A stretch of DNA of 64,000 nt from Alistipes sp. (GCA_020026415.1 JAHHQL010000002.1:62001-126000), one strand, 5' to 3'. Positions 1 to 11,211 are shown, numbered from the stretch's first letter. Translations and numbers: made by a program. Notes: generated from the sequence alone by a model not told the origin.

Positions 1-1
1 C

Positions 2-766
2 ATTCAGAATGTCATCCAGATCGAACCCGACGACAAGGTTCGCGCTTATATTAATGTAAAACAACTCAACGACGAGGAGTATGTCAATAACAACTACATC
101 ATCATGTGTACCAAGCGCGGTACCATCAAGAAGACCAAGTTGGAGGCTTACTCGCGTCCCCGTCAGAACGGAGTCAATGCCATCGTGATCCGTGAGGGCG
201 ACCAGCTGATCGAGGCGAAACTCACGAGCGGTCATGCCGAAGTGATGATTGCCGCCAAGCAGGGCAAGGCCATCCGCTTCAACGAGGAGACCGTACGTCC
301 GATCGGTCGTGTCGGTGCGGGTGTCCGCGGTATTTCGATCGAGGAAGACGATGAGGTTGTAGGCATGATCTGCATCGAGCCCGAATCGAAACAGGATGTA
401 CTGGTACTGAGCGAGAACGGTTTCGGTAAGCGTACCGATCTGGAAGAGTACCGTATCACGAACCGTGGCGGTAAGGGTGTTAAGACGATCAACATCACCG
501 AAAAGACGGGCGATCTGATCTCGATTCAGGCCGTGACCGACGAGAACGATCTGATGATCATCAACCGTTCGGGTCTGACGATCCGCACGGGTGTGGATCA
601 GATCCGTCTGGCAGGCCGTGCAACGCAGGGTGTGAAGATCATCAACCTGCGCGAGGACGACGCCATCGCATCGGTGATGGCCGTGCCCAAAGATGACGAG
701 GAGGAGGCTGCAACCGAGACCACCGAAACCGTGGCAACGGAAACTCCCGCACAAAGCGAAGAATAA
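2..766 (+). CDS. gyrA: DNA gyrase subunit A, C-terminal part (5' end outside window)
   Basis: The reading frame is open from base 2, so only the last 254 residues are present. They form most of the GyrA C-terminal beta-pinwheel, which wraps DNA for negative supercoiling. Blade-like repeats are visible: each has a strand ending in a TKRGTIKKT-, KQGKAIRF-, ENGFGKRT- or NRSGLTIRT-type sequence, followed by a G-x-G-V-x-x-I turn. TKRGTIKKT is a blade sequence, and a canonical GyrA box (QRRGGKG) is not obvious in this part; NRGGKGVKTI at the third blade is the closest match. The last 25 residues are an acidic, Thr/Glu-rich tail, common in GyrA of this phylum. ParC is the alternative, but several regular blades and the acidic tail favour GyrA. 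The next gene follows after 33 bases on the same strand. Confidence 0.9.
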   Translation: MQNVIQIEPDDKVRAYINVKQLNDEEYVNNNYIIMCTKRGTIKKTKLEAYSRPRQNGVNAIVIREGDQLIEAKLTSGHAEVMIAAKQGKAIRFNEETVRPIGRVGAGVRGISIEEDDEVVGMICIEPESKQDVLVLSENGFGKRTDLEEYRITNRGGKGVKTINITEKTGDLISIQAVTDENDLMIINRSGLTIRTGVDQIRLAGRATQGVKIINLREDDAIASVMAVPKDDEEEAATETTETVATETPAQSEE

Positions 767-799
767 CTGACAAAAAATACCTTAATAAAGAGTTCAATT

Positions 800-2179
800 A
801 TGAAGAAATCAATTTTGACGGTTTTCGCTGCAATGTTGCTTGCAGTGCCCGTCGCACAAGCACAGAAGGTAAATAAAGACGCTTTGCTCTCGAAGATCGA
901 GAAGAGCGACGCCGAGATTGCCGATGCCAAGAAGAATGGCAAGTCTGCCACTTGGATCAAGCGAGGCAAGGCATTTTTCGAGGCGGCACATGCACCCGTG
1001 AAGGATATTGCACAGACATTGACTCCCGATCGCTGGCAGTTGGCTTTGGGCGAGCCTGCGCAACAGCCCACGGTTGAGGTCGTAAACGGCATGCAGATGG
1101 CTTGCTTGCAGTATCCCTATCTGAAACTGTATGTAAATCCGCAGAACGGTACGATCATCACTTGGGAGCAGACCGACCGCGTTCTGGAGGGTGGTTACGA
1201 GAAGGCTTTGGAGGCATACGAGAAGGCACTCGAAATCGACCCCAAATGTCAGGAGAAAGTGCGTCCCGGCATGGAAGAGTTGTTGAATGCAGTCAGCCAG
1301 CAGGGTAACGTCTATAAGGATCTGGGCAACTCGCGCAAGGCCGGTGAATATTACAGCCTTGCACACCGCATCCTGCTTTCACCGGGTTATGGTCTGACCG
1401 AAACCGAGAAACCTCAGGCTCAGTTCGTCCTCTACCTCGCAGGCCGTATGTTTGCCGTTGATGCATTCACCAACACGAATCTCGATTCGGCATCGAAAGG
1501 TGTTGCTTCGTTCAACGAGTTGCTGAACGAGGGTTACGAGGGTCAGAACGGCGACTGCTACTACTATCTGTTCTATTGCTACTTCTGCCAGAAGGATCAG
1601 GATGCTTCGTATGTGATGAAAGCCAAAGAGGCATTGGAGATGGGTATCGACAAGTATCCGACCAATCAGGAGATTCTGAAGGGTCTGATCGACCTCTACA
1701 CCAAGGAGCAGGGCATCGGTGATCCCAAGGAACTGATTGACCGTCTGGAGAAGACGATCGCTTCGGATCCTGAGAACTACGAGTTGTGGATGGGTCGCGG
1801 TATCCTGTTCAATTCGCTGGGAGACCTCGATCAGAGTATCGTTTCGTTCAGCAAGGCTGCCGAGTTGAAGCCTGAGATGATCGACGCTTTGTACTATACG
1901 GCTCTTTCTTATACGCTGAAAGCCAACGGTATTCTCGACGAACTGAACAACATGCACCAGATCAGTGCTGCCGACAGCGATGCTGCCATGGCCAAGGCTG
2001 TTGAGAACTTCAAGGCCGCCATTCCCTATTTGGAGAAGGGGTACGAGGTCAATCCCCAGCACACGGACAACCTCTCGCTGCTGAAGGAGATCTGCTTCCG
2101 TCTGCGTGACGAGAGCGACGAGTACGCCCAGAAGTTCCAGAAGTACAACGCTTTGTGGAAAGAGGCAAGCGGCAAATAA
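800..2179 (+). CDS. Exported TPR-repeat protein
   Basis: A 459-residue protein with a clear signal peptide (residues 1-21, cut after VAQAQ), so it acts in the periplasm or outer membrane. The body is almost wholly helical. TPR units are recognisable at about residues 133-153 (GGYEKALEAYEKALEIDP), 165-195 (GNVYKDLGNSRKAGEYYSLA), 320-355 (a unit with NSLGDLDQSIVSFSKAAELKP) and 385-420. The N-terminal 100 residues have no recognised domain. TPR proteins act as scaffolds for protein contacts, and no enzyme motif is seen. The gene is 33 bases after gyrA and closed by a strong terminator, so it may be read from the gyrA transcript. A tetratricopeptide gene directly after gyrA is common in Bacteroidales; its partner is unknown. 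Confidence 0.85.
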   Translation: MKKSILTVFAAMLLAVPVAQAQKVNKDALLSKIEKSDAEIADAKKNGKSATWIKRGKAFFEAAHAPVKDIAQTLTPDRWQLALGEPAQQPTVEVVNGMQMACLQYPYLKLYVNPQNGTIITWEQTDRVLEGGYEKALEAYEKALEIDPKCQEKVRPGMEELLNAVSQQGNVYKDLGNSRKAGEYYSLAHRILLSPGYGLTETEKPQAQFVLYLAGRMFAVDAFTNTNLDSASKGVASFNELLNEGYEGQNGDCYYYLFYCYFCQKDQDASYVMKAKEALEMGIDKYPTNQEILKGLIDLYTKEQGIGDPKELIDRLEKTIASDPENYELWMGRGILFNSLGDLDQSIVSFSKAAELKPEMIDALYYTALSYTLKANGILDELNNMHQISAADSDAAMAKAVENFKAAIPYLEKGYEVNPQHTDNLSLLKEICFRLRDESDEYAQKFQKYNALWKEASGK

Positions 2180-2517
2180 TTCCCGCCTTCTAAATAGGAT
2201 AAATGCCGATCGGAGTAATCCGGTCGGCATTTTTTTCGTCCAAAAGAGCGGGAGTGTCGGGAAAGGTACGGATTCCGATTTCAAGGCGGGGCTTCTTGTC
2301 GGAGCGGTTTGTGGATGGCGATTGTTTAAATTTCTTCCGCCGTATGTGGAGACGAGTCAGAAATGTGATTTCGAGGAAAAAACGACTTAAAACACAATGC
2401 CGTTTTTTTCAAAGTCCGCTGATGGTCAAGTATCGCATCCGCCTTTCGGAACGGGTGATGTTTGTTCCGATGGCGGGGGATACCCCGAAACCTCTGTCTT
2501 GAGGAAGACTGTAATTT
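2180..2517. other. Intergenic region between convergent genes
   Basis: A 338-base gap between the TPR gene and the convergent exonuclease. Besides the terminator at 2203-2237 it has a weak A/T hairpin (AAAAAACG at 2377-2384 with CGTTTTTT at 2401-2408) that could end the leftward transcript. No convincing coding frame or RNA gene is seen. Confidence 0.6.
2203..2237 (+). terminator. Rho-independent terminator after the TPR gene
   Basis: An 11-bp stem (ATGCCGATCGG with CCGGTCGGCAT, one G-T pair) around a 6-base loop, followed by a run of T. It lies 23 bases after the TPR stop codon. Confidence 0.85.
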
Positions 2518-3015
2518 TTATAGAATCTTCAGCGCAATGGCGGCACACGCTTCGGCATCGGCCAGTGCGTGGTGGTGACGGCGCAGATCGTAACCGCATT
2601 GTGCCGCTACGGTGTGGAGTTTGTGATCGGGAAGCGTGCGCCCGAAAAAGCGGCGTGCGGCACGGCATGTGCAGTGAAATTCGTAGCCGGGATAGGGCAT
2701 GTGATAGACCTCGAAGACGGCTTTCAGACAACTCTCGTCGAAAGGGCTGTTGTGGGCGACGAGCGGCAGGTGATCGCCCAAGTGGGGGGCGATGCGTGCC
2801 CATACCGACGGGAAGTCATCTGCCGAATCGGTGTCGGAAGTCCTCAGTCCGTGTACCGAAATGTTGAGCGCATTGTAGTAGTTGGGGTAGGGGCGGATCA
2901 GTTCGTAACAGCGATCCACGACCTGTCCGTTTTCAACCCGCACGATGCCCACACTGCATACGCTCGACCGCTTGAAGTTGGCGGTCTCAAAATCTATGGC
3001 AACAAAATTTTCCAT
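2518..3015 (-). CDS. DnaQ-like 3'-5' exonuclease (DEDDh)
   Basis: A 165-residue single-domain exonuclease of the RNase T/DnaQ fold. The N-terminal FVAIDFETAN supplies the first two metal-binding acids (D8, E10). HNSPFD near residue 94 is the Exo II motif, and HHALADAEAC near residue 147 is Exo III of the DEDDh type (His and Asp). It has no polymerase or BRCT part, so it is a small stand-alone enzyme related to the PolIII epsilon subunit, which trims DNA or RNA 3' ends. It starts 7 bases after the ABC-F stop, so the two are co-transcribed. The true substrate cannot be told from sequence. Confidence 0.85.
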   Translation of the reverse strand: MENFVAIDFETANFKRSSVCSVGIVRVENGQVVDRCYELIRPYPNYYNALNISVHGLRTSDTDSADDFPSVWARIAPHLGDHLPLVAHNSPFDESCLKAVFEVYHMPYPGYEFHCTCRAARRFFGRTLPDHKLHTVAAQCGYDLRRHHHALADAEACAAIALKIL

Positions 3016-3022
3016 CTGAGGG

Positions 3023-4906
<1,884 letters not shown>

Positions 4907-4954
4907 GGGTCGTTGTTTTTTCTTCAGCCGACAAATTTACGGAAAATCGGGCAA

Positions 4955-4987
4955 ATAAAAAAGACCGGCCTTCGAAGGGTCGGTCTT
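4955..4987 (-). terminator. Terminator of the phosphate transporter gene
   Basis: Reading leftwards, AAGACCG pairs with CGGTCTT, with extra G/C pairs inside, followed by a run of T (AAAAAA on the + strand). It lies 19 bases after the transporter stop codon. Confidence 0.75.
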
Positions 4988-5005
4988 ATGGGGAAGAGGA
5001 CAGGG

Positions 5006-7222
5006 CTATTCGGCCTTGTGTTCCAGAAAATAGTGCTGCGACTTGACGAGGTTGCGGCTCTGGAGTACCATGGCCTTCGTCTCGGTGAGAATCGTCAAGT
5101 AGAGGATGCTCGCTTTGGTGGAGGTCTGTTTGCCTTGGATACGTTTGAGCTGGTGCTTAATTGCCTCGGCAATGGCATCGAACAATTCGTCGCGCAACTC
5201 CAAGATCTCCTCGATGTCCGAGAAGTCGTTGTGACGCAACATGAGGTTGATGCGCGAGAAAATCAACTCCACATCGTCGCTGATCTTCATCAGATCTTCG
5301 ATCTGCTCTTTCGACATACCCTCGTGGTTGTTGTCGATGTGTTCGAAGCACGGACGTGTGATGTGGAGGAGCGATTTGGTGATCTCGTTCATGTAATCGA
5401 CCACCTGCACATAGTAGTGTCCCGAATTGATCTCGTTGTCCTTCAGCCGCAACAGGGTCGGCACTTCCTTGTATTTGCGTTCGCGCGAGAGGTAGAACAA
5501 TTCGTTGGATTGCTGCACCATTTCGCGCAGGACTTTGCGGTTTTCCTTGAATACGGCGATCAGCGTGCGGTCATAAATTCGCGTTACCTTCGACATCGTG
5601 TCGCACACCTCGGCGATACATTCGTCGATCGTGCCTTTCGTATCCTTGACGGCCTTGACGGGTTGTGCGGCCTGCTCGCGGGCGGCCTTGTTCTTCTTGA
5701 GGTTGCTGCGGATCAGAAGCCATGCGCACAGTGCCGAAACGGCATAGATGGCGATGTTGCCTCCGTACATCAGCGTAAGCCCCACCATGAAGGCGATGGT
5801 GAACGCTCCGAAACCCGTCACGAACCATCCCGATACGACGGTCATCACACCCGTGATGCGGTAAACGGCACTCTCTCGACCCCATGCGCGGTCGGCAAGC
5901 GACGAACCCATCGACACCATGAAACAAACATAGGTGGTCGAGAGCGGGAGTTTCATCATCGTGGCGATGGAGATGAGGATCGAGGCGGTCGTCAGATTGA
6001 CTGTGGCGCGGATCAGGTCGTAACTGCCGCCTTCGCGTTCTTCTTCGGGAAGATTGACGAACCGGCAGGCGAGTTTGTCCTGTATTTTCTGCGGGACGAT
6101 GTGTTCGTAGAACGAATTGATGTTCATGGCGGCACGTACCAGCGCACGCGAAATGGCGGTCGATCCGTACTGTTCTTCGCCCTCGTTCTGACTCGACAGC
6201 GAGAGTTCGGTTTGCGATACCGACAGGGCGCGTTTCGATGTCCACAGCGTGATGATCATGATGACACCCGCACCGAGCAGAAGCAGTACATTGGCCGAGA
6301 CATCGGTTGCCAGACCGCCCATCATAATCGAGGTGTCGCCCGCCTTGGAGGCCATCATATAGGAGTCGTAACCCGCAACGGGTACGCCGATGAAGTTTAC
6401 GAGGTCGTTACCCGCAAAAGCCAGTGCCAGCGAGAACGTACCTGCCAGAATATTGAGTTTCAGAATATTGATCTTGAATCGTTGCAGGAAGAAGAGAAAT
6501 ATGCTGCACAGCACCCACAGGCTGACAAGGGCGAGGTTCAGATGGGCATCGACCCATCGGAACAACTCCGTGTCGGCCATCACGCCCTTCAATCCCTTGA
6601 ATATGGCGAAATAGACGATTGCGGTGAACGAGATACCGCACCAGAACGCGCCCAGACGATTGAAAATACGGTGGTAACGGAACGAGAAGATGGTGCGCGA
6701 GATGTACATCACGAGCGTACCGCACGTAAACGACAGGATGACCGACAGCAGAATACCCGCCAGAATGGCCATTGCGCGCGTGGTATTGATGTAGTTGCCG
6801 ATTTCTACGAGCGAGATGCTGTCGTTCTGTGTGATCACCATAATCGAAACCGCCACGGCGGCTCCCAACAGGCAGAAAACCAGAGCGACGGTGGTCGAGG
6901 TGGGAAGTCCCATCGTGTTATAGACATCCAAGAGGATGATGTTCGCGAGCATGACCGACGCATAGAGGATCATCACATCGCGGAACGAGAAGCAGGCGGG
7001 GGTGAACATACCGCTTCGCGCCACTTCCATCATACCGCTTGAGGTCACGGCTCCCACCACGATACCGATGGAGGCCACGGCCATAATCACTTTCACGGGG
7101 GCGGCTTTCGAGCCGATTGCAGAGTTGAGGAAATTTGCGGCATCGTTCATGACGCCGATAAACAGACCCGTAATTGCAAGAACTGCCATTACGGCCAACA
7201 TAAATGTATAAATTGGTTCCAT
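5006..7222 (-). CDS. pit: PiT-family inorganic phosphate transporter with PhoU-like C-terminus
   Basis: A 738-residue inner-membrane protein. Its many hydrophobic segments come in two PiT halves: MNDAANFLNS near residue 24 and AGNDLVNFIGVP near residue 270 are the paired GNDxAN-type signatures of PiT transporters. LPTSTTVAL and LPLSTTYVCF are the matching second motifs. After about residue 515 the protein becomes soluble and helical for 220 residues, resembling a PhoU/DUF47 domain, a fusion common in Bacteroidota. It should carry phosphate by cation symport, with the PhoU part likely regulatory. It is divergent from rho, with its own promoter at 7306-7275. Transport of sulphate or another oxyanion is a weaker alternative. 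Confidence 0.9.
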   Translation of the reverse strand: MEPIYTFMLAVMAVLAITGLFIGVMNDAANFLNSAIGSKAAPVKVIMAVASIGIVVGAVTSSGMMEVARSGMFTPACFSFRDVMILYASVMLANIILLDVYNTMGLPTSTTVALVFCLLGAAVAVSIMVITQNDSISLVEIGNYINTTRAMAILAGILLSVILSFTCGTLVMYISRTIFSFRYHRIFNRLGAFWCGISFTAIVYFAIFKGLKGVMADTELFRWVDAHLNLALVSLWVLCSIFLFFLQRFKINILKLNILAGTFSLALAFAGNDLVNFIGVPVAGYDSYMMASKAGDTSIMMGGLATDVSANVLLLLGAGVIMIITLWTSKRALSVSQTELSLSSQNEGEEQYGSTAISRALVRAAMNINSFYEHIVPQKIQDKLACRFVNLPEEEREGGSYDLIRATVNLTTASILISIATMMKLPLSTTYVCFMVSMGSSLADRAWGRESAVYRITGVMTVVSGWFVTGFGAFTIAFMVGLTLMYGGNIAIYAVSALCAWLLIRSNLKKNKAAREQAAQPVKAVKDTKGTIDECIAEVCDTMSKVTRIYDRTLIAVFKENRKVLREMVQQSNELFYLSRERKYKEVPTLLRLKDNEINSGHYYVQVVDYMNEITKSLLHITRPCFEHIDNNHEGMSKEQIEDLMKISDDVELIFSRINLMLRHNDFSDIEEILELRDELFDAIAEAIKHQLKRIQGKQTSTKASILYLTILTETKAMVLQSRNLVKSQHYFLEHKAE

Positions 7223-7274
7223 TACATTGGTATTTGGTAGCGGATCTCAAATCCCCCGGAGGGGATAAATCGCA

Positions 7275-7306
7275 CAAAGGTAAAATTTAAAGAAGGAGAT
7301 AACAAT
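7275..7306 (-). promoter_or_regulatory. Likely promoter of the phosphate transporter
   Basis: On the minus strand a TTGT box (7305-7302) is followed after about 20 bases by TACCTTTG (7282-7275), matching the Bacteroidota -33/-7 consensus TTTG/TAnnTTTG. Confidence 0.5.
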
Positions 7307-7404
7307 TAGAAAACAATTAATTAACGTAAAGTTAATATTCTTGTGCAATAAATTCCATTATGACGCAATGTGTTCCGAAAGTTGCTAAAAGAGTTATTTA
7401 ATTG

Positions 7405-7435
7405 TTTTGATTTAGAAAATAATGCGTTATATTTG
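7405..7435 (+). promoter_or_regulatory. Promoter of rho
   Basis: TTTTG at 7405-7409 and TATATTTG at 7428-7435 are 18 bases apart, an excellent match to the Bacteroidota primary sigma consensus. This leaves a leader of about 60 bases before the rho start. Confidence 0.75.
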
Positions 7436-7504
7436 CGTTATATTTTTCACACAATCGGGCGTCCGTCCGGTTTCATACAATCACATTTGATTTAAATACA
7501 TAAT

Positions 7505-9178
7505 ATGCAGGATTTAAATGCACTTGAGAAGAAGAGTCTGGTTGAGTTGCGAGAGATCGCGAAGGCTCTGAACCTCAAAAAGATAATGGTGAAGAAAAGC
7601 GAACTGATCGAGCGCATCGTAACGGCTGCGACCCAAGATCAGCCCCGGAGTAAGGAAGAGACTGCTTCCGTTAAGACGGAAGCAATCCGTGAACAGTCCG
7701 GATCTCCGGAGGAGGCTTCTGCACCCGCAACGGAAGGCACGACGAAGCGTCCGAGGCGTTCGCGCCTCACGGCGACTAAGGTTTCGGGCGAAAAACACTC
7801 CGAACCGCGTTTGCAGGAAGAACCCGCCTCCGCAGGCACAGCACCCGTTTCTGCCGAATCAGGCTCAGAGACTGCTGCCCCGCAGCACGATGCCGAGGAG
7901 AAGATACAGAAACGCCGCGGGCGCAAACCCAAGAATTACGCGGAACAGAAACCCGCACACGAAACGGAACTTCCCGCAGAACACACGGAATCCGTCTCGG
8001 AGGAGACTGCACCCGTGGAGGAGAAATCCCTCGACGAAGAGGTCATCACCAAGGACGATTTCATGGGCGAAATCGAGGGTGAAGGTGTTCTGGAGGTCAT
8101 GCCCGACGGTTACGGTTTTCTGCGTTCGGCAGATTACAACTACCTCAATTCGCCCGACGATATTTATGTGTCGCCCTCGCAGATCAAACTCTTCGGTCTG
8201 AAACCCGGCGATACGGTGAACGGCGCAATCCGTCCGCCGAAGGAGGGCGAGAAATATTTCCCGCTGGTACGCGTCAATGAGATCAACGGCCTTGCGCCCA
8301 ACTTCGTGCGCGACCGTGTGCAGTTCGAGTATATGACCCCGTTGTTTCCCTCGGAGAAATTCTGTCTGACGGGTAACGGACACAACAACCTCTCGAACCG
8401 TGTGGTCGATCTGTTCTCGCCCATCGGCAAAGGCCAGCGTGCGCTGATCGTGGCACAGCCCAAGACCGGTAAGACGATGCTCTTGCAGTCGATCGCCAAC
8501 GCCATTGCCGACAATCATCCTGAGGTTTATATGATCGTGCTTCTGATCGACGAGCGACCTGAGGAGGTAACCGAGATGGCGCGCAACGTAAAGGCCGAGG
8601 TTGTGGCCTCGACCTTCGACGAGCAGGCTTCGCGTCATGTGAAGGTGGCGGAGATGGTCTTGGAGAAGGCCAAGCGTATGGTCGAGTGCGGTCACGATGT
8701 GGTGATTTTCCTCGATTCGATCACGCGACTGGCTCGTGCCTACAACTCCGTACAGCCTGCATCGGGCAAGGTGTTGTCGGGTGGTGTCGATGCCAACGCC
8801 CTGCACAAACCCAAGCGTTTCTTCGGTGCGGCTCGCAACACCGAGGAGAAGGGGTCGCTGACGATCATCGCCACGGCTCTGATCGACACGGGATCGAAGA
8901 TGGACGAGGTGATTTTCGAGGAGTTCAAGGGTACGGGTAACATGGAGTTGCAGCTGGATCGCAAACTGGCGAACAAACGTGTTTATCCGGCTGTCGATGT
9001 CATCGCATCGGGTACGCGCCGCGAGGATCTGTTGCTCTCGCCGCAGGTGATGAACCGCACGTGGGTATTGCGCAAATACCTTTCGGACATGACCCCCGTC
9101 GAGGCGATGGAGTTCCTGCAAAAGCAGATGAACCTGACGGCAACCAACGAGGAATTTTTGGCTACAATGAATCAATAA
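7505..9178 (+). CDS. rho: Transcription termination factor Rho
   Basis: A 557-residue hexameric RNA helicase/translocase. Residues 1-45 are the Rho N-terminal helix bundle (LVELREIAKALNLKK). Residues about 46-185 are a low-complexity insertion rich in Glu, Ala, Pro and Lys. Next comes the cold-shock RNA-binding domain (EGVLEVMPDGYGFLRS). The RecA-like motor has Walker A QPKTGKTM near residue 320, Walker B VVIFLDSITRLARAYN, and the Q/R-loop region with LSGGVDANALHKPKRFFGAARN. The insertion makes it about 140 residues longer than E. coli Rho and is usual in Bacteroidetes. It has its own promoter and is followed after 20 bases by the nuclease gene. Confidence 0.97.
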   Translation: MQDLNALEKKSLVELREIAKALNLKKIMVKKSELIERIVTAATQDQPRSKEETASVKTEAIREQSGSPEEASAPATEGTTKRPRRSRLTATKVSGEKHSEPRLQEEPASAGTAPVSAESGSETAAPQHDAEEKIQKRRGRKPKNYAEQKPAHETELPAEHTESVSEETAPVEEKSLDEEVITKDDFMGEIEGEGVLEVMPDGYGFLRSADYNYLNSPDDIYVSPSQIKLFGLKPGDTVNGAIRPPKEGEKYFPLVRVNEINGLAPNFVRDRVQFEYMTPLFPSEKFCLTGNGHNNLSNRVVDLFSPIGKGQRALIVAQPKTGKTMLLQSIANAIADNHPEVYMIVLLIDERPEEVTEMARNVKAEVVASTFDEQASRHVKVAEMVLEKAKRMVECGHDVVIFLDSITRLARAYNSVQPASGKVLSGGVDANALHKPKRFFGAARNTEEKGSLTIIATALIDTGSKMDEVIFEEFKGTGNMELQLDRKLANKRVYPAVDVIASGTRREDLLLSPQVMNRTWVLRKYLSDMTPVEAMEFLQKQMNLTATNEEFLATMNQ

Positions 9179-9198
9179 CTATCAAAAAAACTGAGATT

Positions 9199-9969
9199 AT
9201 GAAACGTATTGTCGTTTTGATGCTTTCGTTACTCTTGACGTGTAACGTATTCGGCTGGGGACAGAAGGGACACGATGTGATCGCTTACATCGCCGAGTGT
9301 CACCTCACGAAGAAGGCCGCGCAGAAGATTGACCGCGTGTTGGACGGCCATTCGCCCGTATATTACGCCAACTGGATGGACGATGCCAGCCATACGCCCG
9401 CATACGCTTACAGCAAGACGTGGCACTATCTGAATGTCGATGAGGGCAAGACCATCGAGACCATGCCCAAGGAGCAGCGCGGTGACGTGTTGCGTGCCGT
9501 GGAGGAACTGACCGAGAAGTTGAAGAAGGGCGGTTTGAGCCACGACGAGGAGAAGGATTGCCTGCGTATGCTGATCCACCTTGTGGGTGACATGCACTGC
9601 CCGATGCATTTGGGTCGCAAGTCGGATCTGGGTGGTAACCGCCGTCCCGTGTCGTGGTTCGGCCGTTCGACCGTATTACATAAGGTATGGGACAGCAATC
9701 TGCCCGAATCGGCGCACAAATGGAGTTACACCGAGTGGCAGCAGCAACTCGACCGCCTTTCGAAGGAGGAGTCGGACAAGTTGGCCGCCGGTACGCCCAA
9801 CGACTGGGTACACGAGGTACACGCCATCTGCACGGAAATTTACGATGCAACGCCCGAAGGCTCGCGCCTGTCGTATGAGTACATTTCGAAGTACGCACCC
9901 GTTGTCGAGTTGCAATTCCTGCGTGCGGGACTTCGTCTGGGTCGTCTGCTGAACGAGATCTACAACTAA
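9199..9969 (+). CDS. Exported S1/P1 family zinc nuclease
   Basis: A 256-residue protein. The ATG at 9199 gives a 19-residue signal peptide, so the mature enzyme starts with Trp (WGQKGH). In P1/S1 nucleases this N-terminal Trp binds zinc through its amino group and carbonyl, so the start and cleavage site are well supported. Other trinuclear zinc ligands are visible: the His of WGQKGH, the Asp of WMDDASH, the His of TWHYLN, and HLVGDMHCPMH with its His and Asp pattern. It should cleave single-stranded RNA or DNA (or remove 3' phosphates) outside the cytoplasm. It ends in TAATG, overlapping the next gene by one base, which implies translational coupling. Confidence 0.93.
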   Translation: MKRIVVLMLSLLLTCNVFGWGQKGHDVIAYIAECHLTKKAAQKIDRVLDGHSPVYYANWMDDASHTPAYAYSKTWHYLNVDEGKTIETMPKEQRGDVLRAVEELTEKLKKGGLSHDEEKDCLRMLIHLVGDMHCPMHLGRKSDLGGNRRPVSWFGRSTVLHKVWDSNLPESAHKWSYTEWQQQLDRLSKEESDKLAAGTPNDWVHEVHAICTEIYDATPEGSRLSYEYISKYAPVVELQFLRAGLRLGRLLNEIYN

Positions 9970-10622
9970 TGAACGACGAAGAATCACGCGAAGGGACACT
10001 TCGGTGTGTGGATTGCGGTACGCAGAACTGCAAGTTCAAGACCCGCACCTATCCGCCGTTTTGTGCCACCACCCACCTCGACGAGGAGGATTGGCAGTGG
10101 GCTTTGGAACGCTACGAGGAGGCGCGCAACCACGAAATCATGGTGGCAAGTGCCGAGGTGGAGTTCGAGGGTTATTGCCAACTGACGCGCGTGGAGGAGA
10201 TCATGAAGTTCGCCCGCAAGATCAATGCCCGCAAAATAGGCATTGCCCACTGCATCGGCTTGGTGCGTGAGGCGCGGATCTTTGCCCGCATCCTGAAAGC
10301 CAACGGCTTCGAACCCTGCACGATCATCTGCAAGGTGGGCGGTAAGGCCAAGTCGGCCATCGGCATTCCCAAGGAGTGCGAGCAGATCGGAGCGGCGATG
10401 TGCAACCCGATCCTTCAGGCTCGCCTGCTGAATCGGGCAAAGACCGATCTGAATGTGGCGGTGGGCTTGTGTGTGGGACACGACAGCCTGTTCTATAAAT
10501 ATTCGGATGCTTACGTCACGACGCTGATCACGAAGGATCGCGTGACGGGTCATAACCCCGCCGCCGCGCTCTATACGGCCGAATCCTACTATCGGCGCAA
10601 GTTGAATCTGACGGATAAATAA
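9969..10622 (+). CDS. DUF1847 metal-binding protein
   Basis: A 217-residue cytoplasmic protein of the DUF1847 family. The N-terminus has a Cys cluster (RCVDCGTQNCKFKT and PPFCATT) that looks like a zinc or iron-sulphur site. Further Cys lie in GYCQLTR, IAHCIGL, CTIICKVGG, KECEQIG, MCNPI and GLCVGHDS. VGLCVGHDSLF near residue 160 is a family hallmark. Its function is unknown. The start codon overlaps the nuclease stop (TAATG), so the pair is translated together, and a strong terminator follows. Confidence 0.85.
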   Translation: MNDEESREGTLRCVDCGTQNCKFKTRTYPPFCATTHLDEEDWQWALERYEEARNHEIMVASAEVEFEGYCQLTRVEEIMKFARKINARKIGIAHCIGLVREARIFARILKANGFEPCTIICKVGGKAKSAIGIPKECEQIGAAMCNPILQARLLNRAKTDLNVAVGLCVGHDSLFYKYSDAYVTTLITKDRVTGHNPAAALYTAESYYRRKLNLTDK

Positions 10623-10643
10623 GGCGGTTTCGCCCCGAAAATC

Positions 10644-10678
10644 AAGAGTCGGTCACGTGCAATGACCGACTCTTTTTT
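10644..10678 (+). terminator. Terminator after the nuclease/DUF1847 pair
   Basis: A perfect 12-bp stem (AAGAGTCGGTCA with TGACCGACTCTT) and a 7-base loop, followed by a T run. Confidence 0.9.
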
Positions 10679-10692
10679 GTATCTTTGACCCT

Positions 10693-11211
10693 ATGAATGA
10701 AACTATGTTATTTCGCAGGGCAGTCGTCGCGGAGTGCGACCGCATCCTGCAACTGATCGAACAGGGACGCCGACAAATTGCCCTCACGGGAAGCGACCAA
10801 TGGCAGGACGGATACCCCGATCGGGAGAGTATCTTAGGGGATATTGCCTCAGAAGTGGGATATGTCCTTACGCAAGAAGATGTAGTCGTGGCATACGGGG
10901 CAGTCGTTTTTGACGGTGAACCCTCGTATGATGCGCTGGAAGGGGAGTGGCTCACTGAAGGGAAACCCTATGTCGTGCTGCATCGCCTTGCGGTGGCGGA
11001 CGAAATGAAACATCGGGGCATTGCCCGCGAATTTTTCCTTCGGGTGGGTTGTCTTGCTTTGGATCGCGGAGTGGAGGTGTTCCGTGTCGATACCCACGAA
11101 AAAAACCGCTATATGCTCCGCCTTGTCGATCAATTGGGCTTCACATATTGCGGTTTGTGTCGTTACGGGTCGGGCGAACGCCGCGCTTTCGAACGCATCT
11201 TACCCTTTTAG
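10693..11211 (+). CDS. GNAT family N-acetyltransferase
   Basis: A 172-residue acyl-CoA-dependent acetyltransferase. The acetyl-CoA site is visible as VVLHRLAVADEMKHRGIAREFF (beta4 strand, then a Q/RxxGxA-like loop written KHRGIA), followed by helix 4 and VFRVDTHEKNRYMLRLVDQLGF, the usual N-R-x-M-L...GF ending. The substrate is unknown. A TATCTTTG box at 10680-10687 sits so close to the ATG at 10693 that the transcript may begin at or inside it. The ATG at 10705, giving MLFRRAV like many GNATs, is then an equally good start. Its 3' end overlaps the convergent rfbD by 12 bases. Confidence 0.85.
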   Translation: MNETMLFRRAVVAECDRILQLIEQGRRQIALTGSDQWQDGYPDRESILGDIASEVGYVLTQEDVVVAYGAVVFDGEPSYDALEGEWLTEGKPYVVLHRLAVADEMKHRGIAREFFLRVGCLALDRGVEVFRVDTHEKNRYMLRLVDQLGFTYCGLCRYGSGERRAFERILPF

